Of a stretch of 64,000 bases of DNA, positions 43,295-54,475 are shown piece after piece. Made by a program: the position numbers and the translations under genes. Position 1 is the stretch's first letter; each line of letters starts with the position of its first letter. This DNA comes from Cystobasidiopsis lactophilus. Its lineage: Eukaryota > Basidiomycota > Agaricostilbomycetes > Agaricostilbales > Chionosphaeraceae. Under the pieces are notes generated by a model. That model did not search any database, was not told the origin of the DNA, and worked only from the letters and a program-made list of their open reading frames with translations. The stretch is from contig BCIO01000002.1 of the NCBI GenBank assembly GCA_001599975.1, positions 3,049,883 through 3,113,882 of the forward strand, in the 5' to 3' direction.

Positions 43295-44942
43295 GATGTG
43301 ATGCGTCGTTGAACTTCGTAAGGTGCGGCTTCGTCAAAGGTGCATCCACCAACGGCGGAGTCGCCGAGGGATTGAAGCGAGACAACCGGGGCTGGAAAGA
43401 GCTCTGGCTTGGCCGGATGGTCTGGTAGGAGGCGGGAGTTGAATCGCGCGCTCGCTCGACTGCTGCTACACCTAGCAAGCAATGGACCAGGACCAAGAGG
43501 TGAACGTCGCCGCCGGAGTGGAGAACAGGAGGTGCTTGGGAAACTTTTATCGCCTGCCGCGCAACATTGCGAACCTTATTTTAACACTATCACCAGTCAG
43601 ACGGCGGTGTTCGCTGGGGCCTTGGACGAGTCAAGAGGGATCATTCACCTGCAGGCAACCAGGCAGCTGGTGGGAGGGGGGAAAGACTGTGAAATCAAGG
43701 TTAACCACGCGAGTTTGCCTCGGTGGGCTTGGACGTGCCGCCTTTTTTTTGTGACGACGCGACCGATCAGGGTCCAGTGCGCTACTCTTAATTATGGCTT
43801 ACAGTAATGGAGAGGTTTCAGAGCAGCCAATATCTGCCGAGAGAGCTATCACGTCTCCGAAGTTGACCCTCTCTTAGCCCACTCTCCGACATGTCTTTTG
43901 TGCCCCTGGTCCATCCGTTCGACATCGAAAAGCGTGTGACATAGTAACGGACTACCCATTTCCTGATGGATTGAGGGGTTCTCCGCGTGGTGAATCCTGC
44001 GGCCTAGTCCTGGCGTCCATGTTCTTGGCTCCCATGGATGGGCGTCGGCTTTGCTTTGGGCCATAGACCCTCGTAGACCTCAAGGCTGGCTCGTCTTTAA
44101 GGTTGACCGGCATAATTTCAAGGGCCAAGGGATGCGGGCTTGCGGAATGTCTCGCATGGCCGCAGCCTTTTTGTTGGTCTTTTTGCCTTGAACGCGAGCC
44201 ATTTTCATTGCGCAGATCGCTCTTGGCCGGACGCGACGCACTCTCGGAGGAGGAACCGGCCGCAGAGACCTAATTTGATATGGCCTCTAGCGCTATCACA
44301 AAGGCCTGCGCGATGCGATATCGAGCCTGGAATGCTGGCGCTGTGCCTTTGCCCCTGGGCTCTCGTCTCCACACTGCATGGTCTTGATCGTCATTGATGG
44401 CCGATCCCTCCTGCACTGGTCGCGAGGACGAAGACGAGCAGACGGAGATCTACCTCAGGCATAGCGCGGCTTGCTAGCCGTCAAGCTTGCGATGTCGCCT
44501 GTAGCTGGTGGCGACAGTGGCTGACGTTCTTCCTCGCAATGAGGCACCGCCGTTCTGGCTGGGATTCCGGCAGACGGCCGGGGCGCCCGTCTGCAGCGAC
44601 CCCAACGCCACTGCCTGGTCGTTCGCGATGGCTGTTGAGGTCCGTGGTTGCAGTTCAGCGCACGCATCCCGTCACATCCAGCACCGGAGACTCTTGGGTG
44701 GCGCAACAAAGAAGCGACGAACTTCAGAGCCGCTTTCCTGCTTTGTGCCCCGGTTCCTACCCCTGCGCCTGTTCGGTCGTGTCCTCTACAGTACCCCTTG
44801 GCAGTGTCGCATGGTACAGGACGACAGGACTGGAAGAGGGAGGTAAGGGTGCACCGCCAGGAGCAGATGATCTTGCAGACCTGGACTTCCTCCGTCTTTC
44901 TCTCTTTCTCCTCAACCAACTTCCCATCGAATTGCACCAGTC
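43295..44942. other. Long divergent intergenic region between Myb and trehalase
   Basis: 1.65 kb with both promoters. A weak plus-strand candidate could start at ATG 43482 (MDQDQEVNVAAG) and splice into TAVFAGALDESRGIIHLQAT near 43600, stopping by 43807, but no homology or firm intron supports it. Several stress-element-like CCCCT pentamers lie towards the trehalase start (44352, 44760, 44794). Frames around 44400-44940 look random. No RNA gene is seen. Confidence 0.35.
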
Positions 44943-47835
44943 ATGACCTACGTTGATGCCCACAAAGTTCTGAAAGCTGTCTTGGACAAAGCGGCTGCCG
45001 ACGTTGAATAGTGCGCCGCTTCTCACTCTCCTTTTACAAGAAGGCGTCCGCCTCTTCGGACCATTGTCACTGACATTGTTCCTTCTCTTTTGATTTCGCC
45101 AGTGGAGGCTCCCCGTTCAAGATTACGCCCAGAGATCTGAAGGCTGAAGCTGCCACCGACGGCCTCCAAATTCTCAAGTCGTTGGACGTCGAACTGCTGG
45201 ACGCCAGTCAGCATCCCCTCGAGAAGACAACCCTCAAGGGCCACCAGATTCTGTTTCTGGCGCAGCAGATTATCCTCGGTCTACGTGAGTTGTGGACGGC
45301 TCTGTCGCGGACACGGAACATTCTGACGTCTTCTGGGTAGCGGACAAGGACCTTCGAGCCACCCTCGCCACCTTGTCCGACAAAGAAGGAGAGCTTCTGG
45401 TGAAAGTTGACATGGACGACGTTTTGGGTGGCGTGGCCTCGCATCTCAGCATGATGATAAGAGTGGGTTGCTCTATGCGCCCGCTGCACAGTCCGAGCTT
45501 AACACTGGGCCGGAGCAGGACCACTTCTGGCCCACTTTGACTCGCCACCTGGACGCCACCGGCGTCATGGCTGGCTTTGACGACCCAAAGATGAAGGACT
45601 CTGGCAACAGGCTCTACGTGCCGGCTTCGGATACGGAAAGCCTCAAGTACTATCGTGCCTTCGCCGAAGGCAATTTTGAGGTAGTGCCTGTGCCCGACAA
45701 CTTTTCCAAGGAATGGGTCGAGTCGATCTCCGATAAGCCGGGCATCTTGGCCATGGCCCTGTCTCCTCGAAAAACTGCTGCTCCCTACATCGTGCCTGGT
45801 GCTAGAGTTAGTCGTTTTAGCAGTTCTATCGCATCGAAGAGGCTGACACCGCTTTTCGCGCAGTTCCAAGAGTTGTATTACTGGGATTCGTAGGTTCCTT
45901 CACACCACTTGAGGCGCGCAGCTCACACACCCCGTCCAGCTACTTCACCTCTCTCGCGTTGATCGAAGACTCTGCCTATCATCCCTACCTTTTGGATATC
46001 GCCGAGGGCATCGTCGACAACTTTTGCTACCAGATCGCCTTTTACGGCAAGATTTTGAACGCGAATAGGTTAGCGACTCTTTTTCTGTGAGGATTTGGAG
46101 CTGCTGACCTGGAATTTACTTTGTGATATTGTAGAAGCTACTACCTCAGCCGATCGCAGCCACCGTTCCTCACCGACCTGGCCTGGAAGGTCTACGATGC
46201 CAAGGTCCACAAGGACCCTGAACGAGCTGCTTTGCACCTTGATTGGCTGCGCAAGACTATGGAAATGGCTGTAAAAGAGTACGAAGGCTGGTGGATGACT
46301 GTCGATGGAGGCCTGGACCTTGCCACCGGCTTGAACACCTACCACCACGAAGGTGAGATCCTGTTGCATTGCTGGATTTGATTTAGGACTGACTCTCTTT
46401 CATTTAAGGAATGGGCATCCCGGTCGAGTGCGAGCCGGGACACTTCAACCACTTCCTGGATCCCTTGTTTGCCAAGCACCATATCGACGAGCCCGAGTGG
46501 ACGAAGGACAACTACGGCAAGTTCATCGTCATGTACAATCGCGACACTTTCCACATGCCTGAAAAGGATCATGAGTGGCAAAAGCCGGCCAATCAGCACC
46601 TGCATGACCGCGAGTGGCTGGCCGAAATCGACGAGTTCTTCAAGCACGACCGAGCGTGAGTGTGCATGCTGGTATCCTTCTGAATTCTCTGATATTGTCT
46701 TATTTCAGCATCCGCGAGTCTGGCCACGACACTGTGAGTTGGCATGTGCACGGAATTAGCGACCGAGCTGAGCAGATTTCCTGGCAGTCCTGGCGCTTCG
46801 AGAACTGCTGCGCCGACATCGTCTGCGTCGACCTGAACACGCTGCTCTACAAATATGAAAGAGACCTCCAAGCCGCCGGCCGCCTCCTGGGCTTCTCCAA
46901 CTGGGACCTACAGTTCGGCTTGCGCGCCGACAACCGGGCTACCCAAATGCGCAAACTCTGCTGGATCGACGGCTATGGCTGGACCGACTACAACCTCAAG
47001 CAGCAAGCTCCCACCAAGTTTGACTCGGTTACCAACCTGTTCCCCCTCTGGGCCAGGCTTGCCACTCCCGAAGGCAAGTTTGTTTCTCCCCACCCTTTAC
47101 GAAAATGGAGTGGCTGATGACTTACAACAGAGGCCAAATTCATGATTGCTGAGGTCCTGCCCAAGTATGTCCAAGCTGGTGGCCTCGTCACCTCAACCTT
47201 GGAGGCCGTCACTTCTGTCGGCGGCACGCCTGACTCCAAGCAATGGGACTTCCCCGCAAGCCTCTTTCATCTCGAGCCTTAGACTTGGTCTGACAAGCTT
47301 GACAGGCTGGATGGGCTCCTCATCAAATGCTCGTCCACCGCGGACTGCTGAACTATGGCCAGCCCCATCTCGCCCAGCAGCTCGCTTACCGCTGGCTTTA
47401 TACCATCGCACGCTCCTGTACGTCCCTTCCCCTTCTTCTTATTCTTCCGTTGCGAGGGGTCTGATAAGAAAATAAAGATATCAACAATGGCGGTGGGGTG
47501 ACAGAGAAGTGTTTGTCATTCCTGCTGCTCACTTCGCCTACCGGATCTGACTCAATCTTGCCACAGACAATGTCGTGGAAGCCAGCGACGACATCAAAGC
47601 CGAGTACGGCAACCAGGGCCAAGACTTTCAGGTGCGTGGCCTTTGCTGCCTTTTAGCCACCGGCCGCCGCTCACTCTCGACGCGATAGTTCTTGAACGTC
47701 GAAGGCTTTGGATGGAGCAACGCTTCTTTCCAAGTCGGCCTCAACTATCTCAGCCACCCCCAACGCGCCCTTCTGGAGAAGCTGGTGCCGTTCAGCGAGG
47801 CGGTCAAGACTCCTGCCTTCGCCGTCGGTGCCTAG
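44943..47835 (+). CDS. Trehalase (GH37), neutral-trehalase-like but without the regulatory N terminus
   Basis: Hydrolyses trehalose to glucose. ATG 44943: MTYVDAHKVLKAVLDKAAAD, then VEYGGSPFKITPRDLKAEAA. No signal peptide, so probably cytosolic. The catalytic part resembles fungal Nth1: RLYVPASDTESLKYYRAFAE, the first trehalase signature split by introns (PGAR, then FQELYYWDSYFTSLALIED) and [32 protein letters not shown] holds the catalytic Asp. The second signature, QWDFP|AGWAPHQ, is split by a GC-AG intron (47256-47305). VVEAS carries the probable catalytic Glu. The end is EGFGWSNASFQVGLNYL to TAG 47833-47835. The N-terminal phosphorylation and calcium-binding regions of yeast neutral trehalase are absent. 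A 15-nt microexon (47478-47492) is likely. About 12 introns. Confidence 0.92.
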
Positions 47836-48050
47836 GCCGGCCTGCTGCCTCCCTTCTTTTGCCTTATGTCGCTCCTCGTTCTTGATCCTCGTTCTCTCTA
47901 CGTAGCTTGCGTTTTCGTGTAATGAACTTCATTAAAATCCACGTCGGACCGCGTCGGGGCCACCACGAAACTTTTGGCGCCCTGAGCTCGGGCATTCCTT
48001 GTTCTCCTTGTCGACGACCCCGCCTGCGCGCTTGCTGGGCTTGCCTGCCC

Positions 48051-50632
48051 ATGCCAGAGTTCAAGCCAGAGGTCCAATTCGCGAGGCAGGCTCTGTGGGC
48101 GCCACTCCTCTCTGAAACGGGGCAAGAGGTGTATTTGAACGTGGTTAGCGGTGATGTCCAGTTCCGTGAGGTGTACAGCTTTTTGCTCTAGTTCGACCGA
48201 TAGCTGAGTCCGTTGAATACGCAGAGCCGCCGCCGGGGGCCCTCTGGTCAGTTGTCTCCCTTGATTCGTTCCGTGCATGAGGACTGAACGGGCCCCTGTG
48301 CGCTGCCCTTAACAGCATTCCGCCGACTAGCACGCAGCACTACGAGCTCTACGACGACCAGAATAACCTGCCATACTTCGTGGTGCGCCATGTTTTCGTT
48401 GCATCGTGGCAAATTGCGTGGTTGGCTCAGCGTTTGTTGATGGCCTGTGCAGAATGTTGTGACCAAAAGGACGACCTGGAATCGCCCTGAGGGATTGGTG
48501 GTGCCATTGACAGCTTATCAGGTTCGTTCAGTCTGCTAGAAGGCATCGCAGGGGCTCAAAGAGGGCGCTCCGCAGCGGATCCAACAAGCGAGAGCAGCTC
48601 GACAAGGCCCCGACGTCTCCCACTTTGACCAAGCGATGGCTCAATCCTGCACGGTCACGAGCATCTCGACCTACGCCACTGCGGCAGAAGAGACACCGGC
48701 TCCCAAGGGCAGCAGGCGGGCGACATTGTCCTTTGTCGATAACCGGGCCTCCAAGAGGGCGTCGAAGAAGCCGCCTCCCAACAAACTCTCCAAGCCGCGT
48801 CCTAATACCATTCGAGTTGATCCGAACAGCACAGAGTCACTCCCATCGCCGGCCAAGAGCCCGCTACGGCTCTTCCTGCGGCGCAGCTTCTCGTCCAAGT
48901 CGTTGGCCGACCTCTCCGTCGACTCCAGGCAGGAAGAGGCCCCACCTCTACCAAAAGTCTCCTTCTCCTTGTCCACGCCAACTTCTGCTAGGACCGTGCT
49001 CAGCAGTTCTGCGACTTCGCCAACCTCCCTCGCTTCCAGTTCACCGACCAAGTGCCTAGCCAAGCCCCAAGACTCCACGATCGCCGAGCCCGTTTCAACA
49101 AGAGCAGGTCATCATGTCCTATCGGCAGACATCCAGGCCGAACTGCGCAAGTTCTCGCTCAAGTCGTACGCCGAGCAGCACTTCCAGAAGCAAAAGTCAG
49201 GCCGGCTGCTCTTCCGCAAGCGTGCGGTAACAGATCTATCAGATCGTATCGCATGGCAGTCAATACCTCTTGAGCTGCCTCTGACTCGGGTCAAAAAGAG
49301 CTTGGAGCCGGATGCGCTGCAGGCTTTCAAGCTGCTGCAGGCTATCATGGAGGATTCGCGCCTTACTGGGATGACGGATGCGCTCCAAGTGGTCATGACG
49401 AGCTGGACAGAGGAGATGGCAGTAAAGGCGCAGCAGCTGGTGAACATTGGAGTTCGGAACGCAGAGCTGAGGGACGAGCTCTGGCTGCAGCTCTTGAAGC
49501 AGCTGACCAAAAACCCCCAAATGTGCGTTTTCTTGGACGTGGTGTGCATTTCGATGGAAGCCTAACCTCTTGTGATCCCCAGGTCAAGCTCGGTGCGCGG
49601 CTGGCAGCTCCTTCAAGTCTTGATCGCCTCTTTCGCGCCATCAAAGGACCTTGAATCGCACCTCTCCAAATTCTTGGAGACTGCCTTCCTGACAAGAGAA
49701 ACGCCCCGCTGCCTGAAGACCATCAGCCACTTTTGCAGCGACCAACTCGACTCCATCTCGAAGAAAGGCAGCCGAGGGAGGGCGCCTTCCACTTTGGAGA
49801 TCTTGGTCATGTCATGCGCCGCCTTCAACCCCAATTGCTTCTCTGTCAGCCTGGAGCAAGCGATGGCCATCCAGCACGACAAGGCAGTTTCCATCCCAGC
49901 TGTCCTCATCGCTATCTCTAACGCGTTGCTCGAGTCGGACGCGACCAAGATGGTCGGCATATTTCGGATCCCTGCCGACGTGGAGGACGTGTACAAGGCC
50001 AAGGCCCAGCTCAACGCTGGCCATTACAACTTTCCGCCGGGCACCGATGCCAGCACGCTAGCCAGTCTCCTCAAGATCTTCTTCCGGGAGCTCAAAACCC
50101 CTTTGATACCTTCTGGCATCTACCACGACGTCCTCCGTGCTTCCACCGACATTATCGCTCTGCACCACTTGCTCGCCACCGGCATGCCCAGCCTCAACAA
50201 GCGGGTCCTGGTCTTCTTGGTGTCCTTCTTGCGGCATTTCACCGCCGAGCAAGTGCAGAAGGAGACCCAGATGACGACCGATAATCTGGCAATGGTGAGT
50301 AGCCTGTTTGATGGGATGCGCGCTCAAGGCTCATCGCCGATTTGGCAGGTCTTCGCGCCCAACCTGCTTTGGACGGATACCGCCTTGGCCTCAGTCGCAT
50401 TTGGGAATGCAGCGTGAGCGATCCACGTCTGTCTAGGTCAACTCCGGAGCCTTACCATTTTGCTGTGTACAGTCATGAGAAGGCGGCGGTCAAGACGCTG
50501 ATCGAAGACCTCTCAGCAGCCGAGATTGGCGAGGCCGACCTGTCTTCCATCTCTTTCCCATATCCGATGCCCACCGCCCCGGTCGTTCGAGGCCCTTGGG
50601 ACAACTCCATGCTACTCTCAGACTCGATTTGA
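48051..50632 (+). CDS. WW-WW-MyTH4-RhoGAP protein (Vilse/ARHGAP39 type)
   Basis: GTPase-activating protein for Rac/Rho-class GTPases, with the domain order of animal Vilse/ARHGAP39. Start probably ATG 48051 (MPEFKPEVQFARQALWAPLL). The first WW-like unit, YLNVVSGDVQF, continues after an intron with QPPPGALW. WW2 is HYELYDDQNNLPYF and, after an intron, NVVTKRTTWNRPEGLVVPL. A long Ser/Pro-rich linker follows (48640-49100). MyTH4 covers about 49200-49800 (LLQAIMEDSRLTG, NAELRDELWLQLLKQLTKNP, GWQLLQVLIASFAPS). RhoGAP has the arginine finger in KMVGIFRIPADVEDVY and LLKIFFRELKTPLIP, then FAPNLLWTD. Ends TGA 50630-50632. Start could also be ATG 47922 in the same frame. Confidence 0.9.
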
Positions 50633-50894
50633 GAAGAACGACTAAAATGCATGTGGTTTGTGAGCTGCTATACAAGTGGCTGGGCGCAAACAACATCCCT
50701 GTCGAAAGAAGGCACTGTACATTGGGAACCGATACCCTTAATCCCCCTTCCCTCTCTTGCTTGTTTTTTTGGTTGCGTTTTGGTTTTGCTCGTTGATTCC
50801 CCTATTGTATTAAGCACACGCACATCACGTATGACCTTCACGCGGGTAGGAGCCGGTTCTCCTCCTCCCCTTTCACTTGCAATACCATCATTCT

Positions 50895-53154
50895 TCATAG
50901 CAAAGAGCTGGTCGGGAAGGTGGTGCGGCTGAGCATGTCGACGTCGTATCTGAAGGTGCTCATTTCCGTTGATGCGTAGAGCCGGTTGCCCGAAGGTGAC
51001 CAACAGATGCTGTAAGAATACGCTATGCTCCGATTCGCAAGTGGAATAGAGGACGAGGGCGCTTACCCGCATAGTTCGACGCCTCCATGAGACGCCAAAG
51101 CCGCCCTCGCGGCAACGTCTGCCCAAGTAGGGGTCGAATCCGCAGATAGTGATGAAGAGGAAGAGCTGAGGTCGGCCATGGAGCGTGATGAGCGAATGAA
51201 GCCGCTGGAGTCGGTCCCAGCGCTCGTCCAAGGATCCCAGTCGTGCAAGGACTGGCGGGAGGGCGAGGATCGCTTTGATAGGTCCAGCAAGCTGGAAGAA
51301 GGGCGGAAGAAGTCAGAGAGGCGGGTGTAGGCTGGTGGCGTGATGCCGGATGGAGGGTCGGCAAGGACCAGAGCGTGGTCGCGGTTGCGCCGCGGCAAGG
51401 TGGGCGGCCGCACATCGGGAGTGGACGAGCCATCGTTGTTAAAGCCGAGGGAGGAAGTGGAAGATTGGGAAGAGGTGCGGGAAATGGACCGATTCGATTG
51501 CTCTGCCTGCTCGCGCCGTGATGGAATGCCTGTATTTGACATCGACGCAGCGTAGGCCAGCCGGTCCAGCACGCCACTGGGCGCTTGCTGTGCCCTTAGG
51601 TTGCCCATCGCGTTTTGAGCCTGTGCCAAGCGCGAAAAGACGTTGGAGCTGGAAGTCCAATGCGAGGGCGGCACAGTGGGCACGGCTGGCATGGTCCGAT
51701 CCTCCAGCCAGTCCTGATACGTCGGAATGGCTCGCCCTGCGCTTCCACTGCCGGAGGAGTAGCTCCCTGACGGCACGATCAGCTTTTGGACTGTCGTCGT
51801 TTCAAAGGTCCGAGCGTCGGCGACGTTGACCACGCCGGCTTGCTCGGAGAAAGCGAGCAGTTCGGTGGTTGACCCCGGTGAGAACTTGACGGATCTAACT
51901 GGAGCTCTGAGAAAGCGAGGGTGGGAAGACGAGCGGCGGGAGGAGTAGCTCGTGTCCGGGATCGCCGTGCTTTCAAAGGTGGCGACCACGTCGGCTGCCC
52001 GAGAGGATGCGGTCTGGTAGCTGCGGCCCAGCCCGCGGACATCGAAAACGATCACTGTGCCATCTGTGACGAAGGATGCAGATGAGCAGAGCCCACTGCT
52101 TTGTGGCTTCCGGCCTCACCTTGAGAGCCCACAGCACACTTTAAGCTGTCTCGCGACCAGTCCGTCGAAAAGCTGGCATCTGTGGCTACTGACGTCTTGA
52201 AGATGAGCTGTGAGATGAGGACAAGCGACAGTGAGCTTGATACAATCACTACGCAAGGTCCAGCGCCCTCACCTCGTAGTCTTCGCCAGGGTACTGGGGC
52301 ACGGCGAAGAAGAAGATCTCCTCGGTGTCTCCCACGGCTACCAAAAACTTGCCGTTCGGACTGACGCTGGCTGCAATGGCGGTTCCAAAGGTTCTTGAGA
52401 TTGTCTGGCCGATCGAAAGAAAGGAGTTTGAGCCAACGCACAGTGGTTGATGGCCGTCTTGAGGGAGAGCCTCTTGCGCTTTTGCAGCACCACCTCCGTC
52501 TTAGAGTCCCCGTCTGCTGTCAAGAGCCCGGGCCATTGCATGGAGCTGGTGCTGGCCAAGGGCGGGTCGACGTCGTAGATGGAGATGTTGCCATCGTTGT
52601 TGGAAGCGTAGATGCGGGCTTGGCCCTCCCTGGCGCTGTTGCTGGCCAGGCCAGGCTGCTTGGCGATGTGGATGCTGTTGTTGATGCTGCCGCCGACCGA
52701 GTAGTTGGCGCGAGACCAGCCAGAGGGGGAGTGGCCGTCCGTGAGCGGCTGCTCGAGCGAGCGAATGGCCAGCTCGGTGTTCTGCCCTCCGGCGGCGAGC
52801 AGACCCTCTCCAGAGACGACGCAGTTGGGCGTGAAGGGCACATCGAACAGGCGGATGGCCCGCGGCGTGCCGGAGTAGCTGCTCTGGGCGGCGAAGTCAC
52901 AGCCGTAGAAGGTCGAGCCGGAGACGAGGACGAGCTTGTCGTCGTTCAAGCAGCAAACCAGGTCCCTCAGCTGGGGGTGCACGGGGAGGCAGCGGGCCGC
53001 CTTTGAGGGAGCGCCAAGGGTATCATTCAGCAGCGTTCGCATGAGCTTCATTTGAGGGGAAGCGACCGACGATCCGCTGGGGCTCCTTGCTCTGGTCGAT
53101 GTACTGCTTGGACGAAGCGGCCAGTTGAGCCAGCTCTGCCTTGGAGTAGGTCAT
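50895..53154 (-). CDS. WD40-type beta-propeller protein, DUF2415-like
   Basis: Start ATG 53154: MTYSKAELAQLAASSKQYID. An intron with donor GTCGGT and acceptor CTCAAAG joins QSKEPQRI to AARCLPVHPQLRDLVCCLN. The rest has propeller-like blades (FVPFT-type strands, LLAAGGQNTELAIRSLE, IYASNNDGNISIYDVDPPL, SVSPNGKFLVAVGDTEEIFF, CAVGSQ then DGTVIVFDVRGLG). The segment VRSVKFSPGSTTELLAFSEQ is the conserved DUF2415 part known from S. pombe homologues. A Ser/Thr-rich loop of about 200 residues interrupts the propeller (51700-51070). A last exon, GICWSPSGNRLYASTEMSTF, closes the final blade and ends TGA 50895-50897. About five introns. Function of the family is unknown. Confidence 0.82.
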
Positions 53155-53672
53155 GGCAGCGTTGGCTGGCCGCGGAGGAGATGGGCAGGTGCTCTCCGCC
53201 CCACCGCCGCTTGCAACGGCTGGTGAGCTCAAGTGCTGGTCGACTCGGTTCCTTGCCACTGTGCTCATTGCTGGCTTTTGTTTCATTCAGTGCTCGGGGG
53301 CGCTTTCTGGTACTCAGGCAGAGCTCAATGACTTCCTCAGGTCGATTTGCCACCGACAGCAGGCTCGGCGGTCGAGCATCAGCTCAGCGATCCGCAGCCA
53401 AGCGATTTACCCGGGCGGCTGGAAGCTAGAATAATATCTTTTGCGAGAGAGGAGATGAGCACAATGCAATATGAGAGTTTATAGAATATGGTGAATCTAA
53501 CGACCAATGAAACGACCTCCCATCCAGAGAGCAAGAGAGCGCGTGAGAATGGGGCTCTCAAAGGTTGAAATTGTGCAGCAAAGTTGACTAAGAGCTGGTT
53601 GCAACGGCAGGAAGGAGGCAGTTGTCAAGTCTGAAGGACGGAATCAATAATGGGCACGGCCAGAGGGCAGGC
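53155..53672. other. Intergenic gap
   Basis: 518 bases, between minus-strand genes. It should hold the WD40 gene promoter and the 3' flank of the small paralogue. Open frames on the plus strand here look like antisense shadow. AT content rises around 53430-53520. Confidence 0.4.
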
Positions 53673-53995
53673 CTATAACGGTCCAAGGTCAAACACAGAA
53701 CACTCAGACAGACATGCTAAGATGGTCGGTTCCACGTTGTTACAGGCAACAACCACAATGTCGGCTTTGTTGGGAATGACGCTGACCACGATGGCGTACC
53801 TGTGAGCGCCGCGGATATTGGATCCCGGCGAGAAGGAAAGAGGCTGGTCCTCTCTAAGAGCTGCTGCCTTGACGCTATGTTCTTCTCGCTCTCCAATCCA
53901 GTGCGTTCCGTGGAGGAAATGGTCCTGCATCCCCGATTAGTTGAGCCGCCGTGCTCACCGTAAAAGGGGCGTACGCCTTGAATCAAATTGGCCAT
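53673..53995 (-). CDS. Small protein, tandem paralogue B
   Basis: Two exons. MANLIQG (ATG 53995) is spliced through a 50-nt GTACGC...TGCAG intron to DHFLHGTHWIGEREEHSVKA. Then come REDQPLSFSPGSNIRG, RYAIVVSVIPNKADIVVVA and SECSVFDLGPL, ending TAG 53673-53675. About 90 residues, no signal peptide and no membrane segment. It resembles the gene 500 bases upstream (54476-54883) in the block PL-x-F-x-P-x-S, in AIVVS, and in the position of its only intron. Compared with that copy the C terminus is shorter and diverges after VVV. Family and function are unknown. Confidence 0.55.
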
Positions 53996-54475
53996 CTCGA
54001 GACCTTTTCGTGATTAAGAAGGGGGGAAAGTAAGAGGTACAGAACGACGGAATGTGGGCGGGCTGTGCATCCCTCCCGAGGCAAAAGATGAGATGCCCGA
54101 ACGCAGGGCTCGGCGCTGGCGCTTTTTCGGGCATCATTGCTTGTACCAGAACATTAACCAACGTGGAGAGGACAAGAGACCAGCGAGAATAGCAGTGAAC
54201 GGGCAGGGAAGACGTCTAGAAGAAGTCGAGCTCAGTAATATGCCTTCGACAGGTCTGGACCCAAGAAGGAAGTCAATCGCTGAACAAAGTGTCAAAGAGA
54301 GCAGCGGGCGTGGAGAGGAGAGGAACAGGGCATGTATCCAGCGTCAAAATCTCGCGATAAGAAGTCGAAGATTAGAATGAAGGAGGTGCGTCTACCGCAA
54401 CCTTTTCGAGCATACTATCAATATGTGAGTGATTGCAGAAGAGACACGACGAGTTGGCAACAGGGGTAGGCTCCG
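53996..54475. other. Gap between the two paralogues
   Basis: 480 bases holding the promoter of copy B and the 3' flank of copy A. No third copy is readable. A plus-strand frame around 54054-54380 is Arg/Glu-rich and lacks support. Confidence 0.4.
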
